From Riptortus pedestris (lineage: Eukaryota; Arthropoda; Insecta; Hemiptera; Alydidae), in the NCBI GenBank assembly GCA_019009955.1, contig CM032228.1:174726001-174790000 (forward strand): a stretch of DNA of 64,000 nucleotides, given 5' to 3'. Below the pieces are notes generated by a model. The model searched no databases and was not told the DNA's origin. It saw nothing but the letters and a program-made list of their open reading frames with translations. This document shows, one piece after another, positions 33,618 through 44,152 of the stretch. A program made the position numbers and the translations under genes. Each line of letters begins with the position of its first letter. The first letter of the stretch is position 1.

Positions 33618-33826
33618 AAGGGGGCTGAGGTTGGCTGTGTGAGTTAATCGCATATGGTAGGCCTAGAGTGGCGGATTTGATTCCCACCCTGGGCAGTTGA
33701 AATTATTTGGTGACGGTCTCATTAAATAAATTCCTTAGTCCCACCCTGGCTAGAAAAGGGTGGTAACCTGTAGATAGCCCATCCCAATTAGCCAAAGTGG
33801 CATAAAGTGGATGTAAATAAATAAAC
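33618..33826 (+). repeat. tRNA-derived SINE, full length
   Basis: Head GGGGGCTGAGGTTGGCTGTG, then GCGGATTTGATTCCCACCC (B box), GGGCAGTTGAAATTATTTGG, CATTAAATAAATTCCTTAGT, CCCACCCTGGCTAGAAAAGG, GGTGGTAACCTGTAGATAGC, CCATCCCAATTAGCC and an AAATAAATAAA-like tail. Confidence 0.88.
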
Positions 33827-34824
33827 AAACCAAGATAATATATTAATATTAATGTAATAATATTAATATTTAATAATGTGATGGAGAATTGTTTTGAAGA
33901 ATCATTAAGTCAAGCTTATATGAGCCATATATCTAAAGAAGAATAACCGTTGGTATCTAAATAGAATTGCCTAATTTATTACCGACCTACAAGAGAAGTC
34001 TGAGCCTCAAATTAATGAAATGATACAGGCCATTGCTGGATAACGATTAAGTTAAACACAATAGTAACTAGGCGGAGCGGTGTAACCACCCTTGGTGCAT
34101 AGCTGTGCAAGGTTCCAAGTCAACGATTGTTGTGCTTCATGTTTATGGTTTGAAAGCCCTTTATAAAATAAATAACACTGATCAATGAGAACTATGTTGA
34201 GTAGAATCGATTCAGAATAATTATGAATGAATGGAAACTCTGGCTCTACTGAAACATGTATCATCTCAGGAATTATAAATTGCTTAATGAAAGAGAAAGC
34301 TGCAATTATATTTAATAGTTATTTAATATTAATGAATGTTTTACAGACATTTGAAGTGGTGTAAGAAAGTTATATAGTCTAGAAAGAGTACAATTCAATT
34401 TAGAAATCGTGGAATAAATGGCATATTTAGCATACATTTATTAAATTAGTCTATTTTTGACTTATTTTACTACAATAGTGTGAGAAGTTCCAGAGGTTTA
34501 CCATCTATGGGAACAAGCAATTTCAAAGAATTCAGAATATGATATCATATGAAGTATTACAAACATAATAAAATATCAAAATTCATTTTATATAGTAGTT
34601 TTATACATTTTCCATCTAAAGTAATGTTAATTATCTTTTTTAATAACACGTAGGAACTAAGGGTGTACATATGTATAACGAAATTTCTAAGTTTTAATGC
34701 TACTCTAAATGAATCTAAATTACAGTCTAAAATAAAATTTGTATTACATCCTATTTACAATAATTTGTATAAATATACTTTAAAAGACCTTAAATTATCA
34801 GTATCAACAGATCAAATCTATTTT
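33827..34824. other. Downstream of the aquaporin gene, no feature seen
   Basis: AT-rich DNA beyond the predicted polyadenylation signal. No exons or repeats were recognised. Confidence 0.5.
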
Positions 34825-34838
34825 TTTATTTATTTATT
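34825..34838 (-). promoter_or_regulatory. Candidate poly(A) signals of the aquaporin gene
   Basis: Three overlapping AATAAA hexamers occur on the minus strand about 250 bases after the stop codon (complement of 34825-34838). They are a plausible 3' UTR end, but such strings are common in AT-rich DNA. Confidence 0.4.
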
Positions 34839-35087
34839 TATGTAAAGGACAGTTATAAGGGAAATTCAGCAGCATTACAGGGTTCTATAGTATTTTACGT
34901 AATTACTATTCTATATGTTCAGTTATCAAAACTTGACTATGTAATTGATTAACTTTTCTGTATTAAAATCAAAAGCAAGAAAAAGCTTTCGTGATTTACG
35001 CCGACGATTAAAGCTGTCAGCCCCAGGACATATGTTGTATGAGAATGCATGGCCATGCAGAATTCTTGCGTCTCACGTCGACCATGT

Positions 35088-35189
35088 CTATAAATCGTAT
35101 GAACTCTCCTCGTCTTTAGGAGCAGAGAAGACGAACCTGTAGAGTAGTCCAGCGACAGCACCACCAACCAAAGGCCCAACCCAGTATAA
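35088..35189 (-). CDS. Aquaporin, last coding exon
   Basis: Acceptor ATTTTTTTCAG; 33 codons plus TAG. Encodes TM6 (LYWVGPLVGGAVAGLLYRFV) and the cytoplasmic tail FSAPKDEESSYDL. The tail is short compared with many vertebrate aquaporins and acidic. The 3' UTR would run left to the AATAAA cluster near 34830. Confidence 0.95.
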   Translation of the reverse strand, partial: LYWVGPLVGGAVAGLLYRFVFSAPKDEESSYDL

Positions 35190-35626
35190 CTGAAAAAAAT
35201 ATACAGCTATGAATAAATTTATTTACCTATATACACACAGTATATCACTATATAAACCACACAATATTTTTTATTTAATTAAAAATTAGTAGAGTATTTA
35301 AATTACTCTAGTATTATTGCATGTGAAGGGTATTCATTACTGGATTTGAATGACATGTTTTGGTCATGTGTATATGTACCCCCCCCCCCCCTCCCGCCAA
35401 TTAATTACCTTCAGAGTGAGGACTGGAATCCGTTAGATAAAACAGAGTCCCGCTAATCCCACCACCTTACACGAAATTGTGAATATAAATAACATTTAAT
35501 AATTCTTAAAATAGCCCTTTCCGTGGTATTTGTAGGTAGTTTTCTCATTTCTTCGTTTAATTTCCAATTAAGAAGGTAGCATAGAATTTCAGATTTCCTC
35601 TTCTCAATGCTATTATTGAAAAAAAC
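35190..35626. other. Aquaporin last intron, unassigned part
   Basis: AT-rich intronic DNA with a C-rich run (35380-35397). The rest of the intron is the HelA copy at 35627-36088 and a microsatellite at the donor end. Confidence 0.6.
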
Positions 35627-36088
35627 GTCCGTCACGGAGGGGCTGCGTAAAATAAGCAGATTTCCCACGTGAAGTTATACAATAGAGAAGTCTCCATACG
35701 AGTGCCGAACAGCTATGGAAACGGCCGAACTAGCTTTCGGCGGAAACGAATAAAATAGTCGCTTTTATTCTCGTCTAGCTCGTCCGTTACACTTAATAAA
35801 AATGCAAATATCTCGGTTAATATTCAAGATAGAGAATAAATGCATATAACAATATTTATGGTAAATGTAATTTTCAATAAGATTGGTTCTACACTATTTT
35901 TCGATCCGACGTATAGTAACGGAGATATCTTGAATATTCGAAAATCCCCTCTTCTAACCCCCCCCCTCCCACTGTTCCGATTTCAGCCGTTAACGGACTT
36001 GATTTGTCTTTTTATATAAAACTTTTCGAAAATCACGTCATGAGAACTAGCTCAATTGCTGATTTTCCTTTAGGGAAATCTGCTAAAA
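35627..36088 (+). repeat. HelA element in aquaporin intron, internal deletion
   Basis: Begins GTCCGTCACGGAGGGGCTGC and ends CCTTTAGGGAAATCTGCTAA. The stretch from the AAACGATT-like segment through the CGACCGCTAGAGCGG hairpin, microsatellite and CGGACCTCATTTT block is deleted, so TATATAAAAC joins directly to TTTTCGAAAATCACG. It lies antisense to the host gene. Confidence 0.9.
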
Positions 36089-36383
36089 TAGGCATTGCGA
36101 ATACTATTGGTTATATAAAATATTGAACTCCCTACGAATGTGGGTAAGTTTGGTTATGTTGAGAATTGAAGACACTTGTGCCTATAATAATGTAAAATTC
36201 ATAGTTTAAGGGCCTAATATAAATACAGTTTTATTGGAAGTGAGCCTAATAAAAAAATTCTTAGATCGTTATTCGTTAATCAATAATATAAAATATGATA
36301 AACGACTCAAAAACCTACATTTTAAATCAAAATGATTGATTACCGCCAAAGTCCTTCGATAGTATTTCATTGAAACTACTTAC

Positions 36384-36450
<67 letters not shown>

Positions 36451-36458
36451 AAACTTAC
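36384..36458 (-). repeat. (AT)n(GT)n tract between two splice-donor-like sites
   Basis: On the minus strand the real exon end TGG|GTAAGTTTCAAT is followed at once by (AT)n(GT)n. Then comes a second GTG|GTAAGTAGTTTCAAT. The 75 bases between the two donors are in frame and free of stops, and would add VSFN plus repeated IY and CV pairs. The tract length is probably polymorphic. Confidence 0.85.
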
Positions 36459-36539
36459 CCAATGGTCATTCCATACTCCTGACATTGTTGCAGGTCCCAG
36501 AGCTCTTGCAGGGTTCATGCTTGACCCAGTAAACGGGAT
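36459..36539 (-). CDS. Aquaporin exon with second NPA motif
   Basis: Acceptor TTCTAG, 27 codons, donor TGG|GTAAGT, phase 0 on both sides. Encodes [20 protein letters not shown] and GVWNDHW. It holds the loop E half-helix with NPA and the filter arginine. Ser replaces the cysteine found three residues before NPA in human AQP1, so mercury inhibition through that site is not expected. Confidence 0.97.
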
Positions 36540-37377
36540 CTAGAACAAGAAGATGATTTAAGTATTCAATCAGCAAATTAAATTAAATTTATTTATTAAC
36601 GTAATCTTTATGATTCCCCTTTTCCATCCACGGGATAATAATAATAATGTATATACACAAGGCTAACGGCGTGACGCCTATAAGAATGTATGAACTACAT
36701 ATGCACGTACCTCTCATGGAAAATAAAAACACTATACTTAGAAGGTTAAAGTTTCGTATTTAGACCATTGTACTATTAATTTGTGAGTAAACTTGTGTAC
36801 AAAATCGACTTCGGAGGAGAAGGGAATGAAGGGGAGCGGATAATATAGAATGTAAATTTCTTCATACTTACCTGAGATACAAATAATTTGTTTATCATAT
36901 AATAATCTATAAATTATGTTCTATGTTGTGTTACGTTCTATGATATCATATATTACTTTCAAAAGAAATAATTTTGAACGAAGTACTTGAAAACATTTTG
37001 TTTAATTAATTTTATAGAATGTCACAAGGATGTCAATTGGTGCACACATCAGAATTTGATCCTCACCATCCCGGGGATAGTGGTTATGCAGCACACTAGA
37101 ACCCAGCCGGCCTACCACAACCTCATGTGTTTTTGATGGAATATATTAGTTTACCCTATTTAATGTTTTATATCTGTTCAAGTCTAATAAAAAGTCCACT
37201 ACTCCACAAATATATATTATAAAAACGCACTTTCAAAGAGCAAGCTTCATTATCAGTGCCTGGTTAGAGTCGTGGAATCTGCAGCAAAACAGTTGAGACA
37301 CACCCCTCCTTGTTTTAGTTTGCACGATTCTTACTAGGCCATAATATGGAGTGCTCTTCGAAAGTCAAAGCAAAAAA
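36540..37377. other. Aquaporin intron, unassigned part
   Basis: AT-rich intronic sequence without a recognised repeat. Confidence 0.5.
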
Positions 37378-37634
37378 GTCCGTCACGCAGGGGCTGCGTT
37401 AACTAAGCAAATTTCCCACGGGCGTCACGTATTTGCATTTATCTCAAAACGTAAAAGTGCAATGAGACCATTATTTGGTATTTGAATTTCATTAATGTGC
37501 TTCATAATATAACAGCTTATTGTAAATATGACATGAGTAGGAGCGGGGGGTTCACTGGAGGCCGAAAACTAAAAAAATGCAAATACCTCCATTAATACCA
37601 AAGATAGAGAATAAATGTATATAATGTGTTAAAA

Positions 37635-37711
<77 letters not shown>

Positions 37712-37950
37712 GAGTACATTTCATTTGCAATATAATTATAATACAATTGGCCAATTGGCTCTATACAATATTTTGATCCAACGTATAAAAACGGAAATAT
37801 TTCTAAATTATCCACCTCTTACCCCCCTCCCCTCCCACTGGTTCGATCAGTCATTAACAAACTTGGCCTTTAGTTTTATATGAGACGCTTATATATCATG
37901 TTTGGTTTCGACCAAATAAGAATTGCGACCGCTAGGGCGGTAACAGACAA

Positions 37951-37998
<48 letters not shown>

Positions 37999-38112
37999 TC
38001 GTAATTTTGAATGGACCTCATTTTCGTCATCTTCTAGGCAGGATGGATCGATGGATATATGAAGTAATTTTTCGCTAAATGAGTACGACCGAATAGCTGA
38101 TTTCCCTTCTAA
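37378..38112 (+). repeat. HelA element, long subfamily, two microsatellites
   Basis: Starts GTCCGTCACGCAGGGGCTGC, has the long 5' block (ATTTGCATTTATCTCAAAAC, GACATGAGTAGGAGCGGG) and the core in order, and ends near AATAGCTGATTTCCCTTCT. A (CA)n of about 70 bp at 37637-37705 replaces the ATATAACAATATTT site. A (TA)n at 37952-37997 occupies the usual central site. Confidence 0.9.
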
Positions 38113-38251
38113 TAAATACTAGTAATCTACTATAAATACTAGTATAGGGCAAGGATTTTTTTTTATTCTGATCAATTGGTTCCTCAATGGTCCAGAGACT
38201 CAGGTATATCTGTTAAATCCTGGATATTCTATAAATGTTTATTCATTTAAT

Positions 38252-38253
<2 letters not shown>

Positions 38254-38299
<46 letters not shown>
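38254..38299. repeat. (GT)n microsatellite
   Basis: Pure GT run of about 46 bp between two oppositely oriented HelA copies. Confidence 0.95.
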
Positions 38300-38302
<3 letters not shown>

Positions 38303-38475
38303 TTTTATGGAACATGATAACAGATTCAATTCCGATGGAAATATGGTTTTAATATGACATAATTATTCAACGTACACCTCCCTCCCCCATCACATTTAAA
38401 TAAATAATTAGTTTTTGAATGACGGAGTTCTTAATTAATGTGTCTTCATTAAATTATTTAGTTTATTTATCTGAC

Positions 38476-38573
38476 TTTTAGCAGATTTCCCTTAAGGGAA
38501 ATCAGCTATTGAGGTCGTACTCATGACGCGATTTTCGAAAAATTTCTTCAAATGTCCATCGATCCGTCCGTTC

Positions 38574-38627
<54 letters not shown>

Positions 38628-39089
38628 CTGTTAACGCTCTAGCGGTCGCAATTTTCGTTTGATCGTTACCAAACTCGATATTTAAACGTTATATGTAAAA
38701 ATAAAGATCAAGTTCGTCAATGGCTGAAATCGGACCAGTGGGAGGGGGGGGTTTAGAGGGTAGGATTTTCGAAAATTCAAAATATCTCCGTTACTATAAG
38801 TCGGATCGAAAAATTATATAGAATCAATCTTATTGCAAATTGAATTTACTATAAATAATGTTATATACCTACATTTATTCTGTATCTTGAATATTAACCA
38901 AGATATTTGCATTTTTCTGTTTTCAGCTTCTGAGATGAGATCGGCTAACTTCGGGTCTAGTCGTGAGTTTCCGTCAAGAGTTAGTTCGGGCCGTTCCCGT
39001 AACTGTTCGACTCTTTATTCTGAAATTTCTCTATTGTATCACTTCACGTGGAAAATCTGCTTAGTTTACGCAGCCCATGCGTGACGGAC
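38476..39089 (-). repeat. HelA element, complete, inverted to its neighbour
   Basis: Plus-strand order: TTTTAGCAGATTTCCCTTAA, GAGGTCGTACTCATGACGCG, (TA)n at 38579-38623, GTTAACGCTCTAGCGGTCGC, GGCTGAAATCGGACCAGTGG, TACTATAAGTCGGATCG, AACCAAGATATTTGCATTTT, TCACGTGGAAAATCTGCTTA and the end CAGCCCATGCGTGACGGAC. With 37378-38112 it makes a long inverted repeat of diverged arms inside the aquaporin intron. Confidence 0.92.
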
Positions 39090-39438
39090 ATTTATTATAA
39101 AGCATGGCTTCATCAGGGATGAAGATAATTCTTAGAAAACAATAAATATAATGAAAATGCGGGTGTCAAAGATCAATGATAAAAGCATGCGCAAACACAC
39201 GCACACGTGGAGGCAAGCAAGCACAGACGTGCGCGCACGCAGGCACAAGTACACAAAAGCACAGGCATACACAAATACAAATAAAACAAATTACAAAGTC
39301 GGCCAAGTAATTATATTATATTCGTCAATATAATGAAGCTCTCATTATCTTTGTTAGCATGCGAACGTTCATGTTTCGTTAGTTATTGATTTCACACTTA
39401 TCTTCCAAATGGTTCCCAATCAGTGATTTTTCTGTTGT

Positions 39439-39440
<2 letters not shown>

Positions 39441-39496
<56 letters not shown>
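39441..39496. repeat. (AT)n microsatellite
   Basis: About 56 bp of AT units. No HelA core was recognised on either side. Confidence 0.95.
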
Positions 39497-40977
39497 TCCT
39501 TCTTCTAGCCGTCCAGTGGCACGATTTTAGCATTGGCAAATAATTTCTGTCGGATATCAAAATTTGCCCAAATAACACGTGTATAATGCTATTATTATCT
39601 ACAAAAAAGTGCAAAAATATTTTGCTACTAATGGTTAGTGGAATTTCGGTTGTTTTTATTTTGAATTTATTCAGACCAATATAAGAACATATAAATATTT
39701 ATAATTCGTTTTAACAAAGAGCACAGATATGTAAAACTTCAAATATCTAAGGAATAACCTTAGTAATTTTATGACTATCGTGCATTAAATGGTGGATATC
39801 CACCACTTATGGCTGACCGACAAAAAAAGATTTGAGGAAAACCGCATGTATATAAGTAGAAATGTGACCGCGAGACATTTACATTCCTGTTATTTGTACT
39901 ACTCAATTGTTAAGTAATTAAATTAAGAGATGGAGATGAATAAATAAGAATTAACATTAAAAAATGATAACGATATATATATACGTAACGTAATAAATAT
40001 TATTAAATAAAAAAAAATATAACACATAGGTAAATAAGATATTATGTATATATATATATACACATACATACGTATATATTCTATTATGTTGCCAAACGGT
40101 ATCGTGAAATCTGTGGAGAATGACTATGATATATGGAGACACGGTGTTACCAGAGTTCCGCCATTCCAAGAAAACAAGGAATAGTTTTTAAAAATATTAA
40201 AATAACTCTAGAAAGACATTGTGAATTGGGTAGGGAAATAATTTGTACAATCTCAAATTGAGTTTTATTAATACATGTCTCTTTGAGTCAATCATTCAAA
40301 GTATCGGTATTTTTATAGTACTACAATTATGTAGGCCAAGGTATTATTCTTTTTTGAAGGACAATAACTTGATTATACAACCCAATATTTAGAAACCATA
40401 AATTAATCGAAGAATCGAATTTAAGTGATCAACCAGGAACGATGGCCCACTCTGATAAAAGTAATAAATTAATTATTGCTTATAATGTTTTCCCACTTCA
40501 TGATTGCTGTAAGTATGATTAGAAGCAAGGTGTTTTATTTTTATAACAAGTTCAAGTGTATTTACTGTGTTCGAATTAAACATCATGAGAATTCGCATAT
40601 TCATATTTCATCTTGGAAAATGTTAATGGAACATTGAACGTTGAATATTGGATTTCAGTTTATTTTTAATTCTTTTTTTTTTCATTTCCTTTGTTTTTGT
40701 TAAGCCTTTATGTTAAAAAAGTGATTTTCGTTCGAGGATTCATCTAGTGTAGTATCTAAAAGACACAAATAGACATTAGACTTCTTTAAGGCTCGTTAAA
40801 AGAAATTGTTATATGGAAGAATTAACTAAATCGAGCTTCGTGCAGTTGCATCTATCATTCGGAGGATCAATTACTCTTATTAGGTTCACTTAAGTATTGT
40901 CTTCTTAAATCTTTGTCATAAAGAGGAAGAAAGAAATGGAATGCGGTATTCGTATCTTTTTTCAAGCAGGTACCACT
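39497..40977. other. Aquaporin intron, unassigned part
   Basis: AT-rich DNA without recognised features other than short TATA patches near 39973 and 40047. Confidence 0.5.
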
Positions 40978-41050
40978 TAAGGGAAATCAGCTGTTCAGTA
41001 CAATGATTTTTTATGCGATTTTTTTAAAAAAAATGTCAGTGTTCCGATTC
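40978..41050 (-). repeat. HelA 3'-end fragment abutting a LINE
   Basis: CTTAAGGGAAATCAGCTGTT followed by TTATGCGATTTTTTTAAA and a TGTCAGTGTTCCGATTC-like segment match the HelA 3' end. The LINE reading frame begins just beyond. Confidence 0.6.
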
Positions 41051-41071
41051 TAAACCTTCACGTAACTTGGG

Positions 41072-41599
41072 TTGAAACCCCCCGTAGATGGAAATAGAAT
41101 CATTCTTGCTCCCCAACAAGGGCATTTCCTTTACTTGTGCACTTGCCACGTGTCACAACTACATAAATTTTTTATCCAGCGAGTTCTTAAATCTTCATTT
41201 TCCCAGCAATACCAATCGTTCAAAGCAAACAAAGATGTGGAGAAGTACCTCATTTTTATCAACAATATCCACGTTACCAGAATCATAGCACAGTGCAGAC
41301 TTTCATCGGACAAGATTCTCAAAATGTATTGGAACGGCAGTGCATACAAGCTTAACTGTGAGGAATTATGCAGCATTTGCAATCTGTATGAAGAGGAAAC
41401 ACTCCACCATTTCTTCTTCCGCTGCCCTATGTATAGCCACATCAGAAATGCATACATCTCCAAACATATTAATCCTACTGATTCACCAAATACACAGCTC
41501 AAGCAATTGTTCACAATAGAAGACAAATCTAAGGCCTTTGATACCTATAAATTTGTTATAAATGCCCTTAAAGTACGAGCTTTCATAATGTTTGATTGA
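41072..41599 (+). pseudogene. Non-LTR retrotransposon ORF2 C-terminus
   Basis: The open frame of 175 codons ends in TGA. It contains IIAQCRLSSDKILKMYWNGS and then CSICNLYEEETLHHFFFRC. This C-x2-C-x8/9-H-x4/5-C knuckle followed by PMY is the zinc-binding region near the end of insect LINE ORF2 proteins. Upstream RT and endonuclease domains are absent, so this is a 5'-truncated insertion, as is usual for LINEs. The first codons may be borrowed from older flanking DNA. The C-terminal reading frame is intact, so it may be fairly young. Confidence 0.8.
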
Positions 41600-42247
41600 T
41601 TTATCACTTCCAACACAAGTTGTAAATATTTCATTTATTATTATAATTATTTATATATTTTATTTATCTATTTATTTTTCATAATTAATATTGTGCCTTC
41701 GGAACTGATTGATGATTTAGAAGAACTGTCTCTTTATTTTGTCTATTATTATACATATATTTTTATTATATTTACTTATTATTATAATTTCATTTTATTA
41801 TATTATTATTTTTTCTTTATTTATTTATTTTTCTTTAATATAAGCAGATTAATGAAATTTTATGTTCTTGTTTATTTTTCTTTTCTTTTCTTTCTTTCTA
41901 TTTATTTATTCTTTATTTTTATTTTTGTTTCTATTAAATTAAGATTAATTATGTATCAAATTTGAAGATCACCCAATGTTGAGTAAGCTATTTTTACTAT
42001 AATGTAATTCTTTGTTTATTGATATACTAATTATAGCCAAATTATTTATTTTATCAATCACCAATATTATATGTATTACTTTAGAGAAGTATTGTACCTA
42101 GCTATGTGTTTTAATTTTTCTTCTTTTTTTTTTCTTTTCTTTTTTTTCTCTCTCTTTTTTTATTTTTTTTTTTGTAAATATTCGGACCCCCTGTAAAAAG
42201 TTTATACTTAAATACAGAATTTTTATCTATCTATCTATCTATCTATC
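41600..42247 (+). repeat. LINE 3' UTR with (ATCT)n tail
   Basis: T-rich sequence follows the ORF stop for about 620 bases and ends in six to seven ATCT units (42223-42247). A short tandem tail instead of poly(A) is known for several LINE clades. Many T-rich runs give spurious hydrophobic reading frames here. Confidence 0.65.
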
Positions 42248-43411
42248 ACTACATAAATTTATATTTACCAAATTTTTCAGATCATGAGACCATTATCATC
42301 CGTGTATCGGAAAAACACCAATATCGTTTCAATTAAATTATCGACAAGGATTCCAGTGGCACCGTTAGTTTGTTACAGAAATATTATATCTCATATAAAA
42401 CAAATACAGAGAATTCGATTCAAACGTCTTCTCGCAATAAACCTGGCCTGATTGAAATTTCTCCGGAATAATCAAAACTTATATAGTTTGTTCTTTTGAA
42501 GTTCTTATTATTTTCCCACTAAAGCCAAAATTAAACAACTGATTCCAGAGGATCTCAAGATTTGTAGGATTGAGCATTTTCTTAGAATCAACAAATGTTT
42601 CGTAGACATGGTTTTTCTTTTAATGAAGACTAATGCTGGCAATAACCGCCAAAGGAAAAATGTATTCAACAAATCTCCCGACTTACCTGAAGCCAGATTG
42701 TTTTTCAGGAAGCAGCCACACAGGCTACCGTTCTATGATTAAGTACTTCGATATAATATTTATGAGTGATACTCCTCTTTAATTCCAAAATCCTTCCTTT
42801 TCAACTTTTTTTACCCATATTTTACTAATTAATACTTTATAGTCACGACATTTGATCAATACTATGTTAATTTATCTATAATTACACTCTTTAAAAGAAA
42901 CAAAAATAAAGCAATGAGGATAACCGATTTGATAAATATTATTTACAGTTATAATTAAATTCATGTGTGCAGCATTGTTTATATTACAGCACGCTACGTA
43001 ATGAGTCAGACCTGATTACATCTCTAAATAGTCTATAAAATAAACAAGAATATACTAAATTGAAACAAAAAAACTGCTACGAAATTTAGCCGTAAAGTGT
43101 TGACATTTGTTTGAACCAAACTATAATAACAAGTAGGCCAGTCATTATTAAATGTTTTATAAAAATTAGTACTTATTTTGGTGGCGCTATCCGTTTTACT
43201 TTAAGAAGTTAAACATATAAGTAAGAGCTGAGCGTCAATAATTTTCATTTCAGCTTCATTTTGAGTGGGCAGACAGAACTCTTTTGAATCATTGAAGATT
43301 TCCAGTTTTCGTGTGATTTTTCTAAAATACTGGTCAGAAGCGCAAAGAAAAGTATGTTCACTGAATTTAAATATAAAATCAGACAAGCCTTAGGGCCATA
43401 TATATATGCCG

Positions 43412-43416
<5 letters not shown>
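42248..43416. other. Aquaporin intron, unassigned part
   Basis: AT-rich DNA without recognised exons or repeats. Confidence 0.5.
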
Positions 43417-43453
<37 letters not shown>

Positions 43454-44152
43454 AATATATATATATACATATATAAATTTGCCTGTTGTAGCTCCGGGGT
43501 CCGAAATTTTTATAAGATCATTAACAAATTCAATGTATGATCTTTTCATGTAAAAGTACGTGTCAAGTTCGTCAATGACCGAAAACAGACTAGGAAGAGT
43601 TGGATTTTAGATGAAGGGTAAAGTGTACATTTAGAAATTTCATTATTGTTATGAGACAAATCGGAAAATACAATGCATTCGAACTTGTTGACAAATTCAT
43701 GTATAAAGATTCATTTTCTAACATTAGTCTATACCTAAATAAATATTAAGAGTGATATTTGAATTTAATCATTTTCATACCTTAGTAAACCTTCTCTTCT
43801 ATTCATAAGATTTTCATTTAAAGTGTGATAACAATACTGTTAACCGTTTCGTTCAATACTAATGATCATAATCTTCAATAGTTCAAATCGGACCCGGAAT
43901 AGGGGGTTTAGAGGTGTGGATTCGAAAATAGAAAATATCTCCGTTATTCTGAGTCAGATCAAAAACTGTTACAGAATCTCTTGTTAAAAAGTTCATGCTT
44001 TACAGCTGTTTCCTTACACATTTTCTTGTAATTCAAATATTAAGTGAGTTATACATATTGTTTTCAGCCTACAGTAAACGCCTACTTGTTGATTAGATCA
44101 CTAGTGTGTCATACGAGCACGTGGGAAATAGTTTAAGTGAACGACGAACTTT
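43417..44152 (-). repeat. HelA element, strongly diverged
   Basis: A (CA)n/(TA)n tract (43417-43472) is followed by TTGCCTGTTGTAGCTCCGGG, a TTTTATAAGATCATTAACAA segment and TCAAGTTCGTCAATGACCGA. A second core piece lies near 43885 (TCGGACCCGGAATAGGGGGT), then CTCCGTTATTCTGAGTCAGA. Near the end come GAGCACGTGGGAAATAGTTT and GACGAACTTTT. It is either two nested partial copies or one old copy with an insertion. Confidence 0.6.

Noticed and set aside
38476..39089. HelA as a classical TIR transposon
   Set aside because: The inverted motifs are subterminal, the outermost bases of the two ends differ, and no consistent target duplication was seen by eye.
41693..41965. Hydrophobic 90-codon frame suggesting a membrane protein
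   Set aside because: T-rich LINE 3' UTR; runs of Phe, Leu, Ile and Tyr reflect base composition only.
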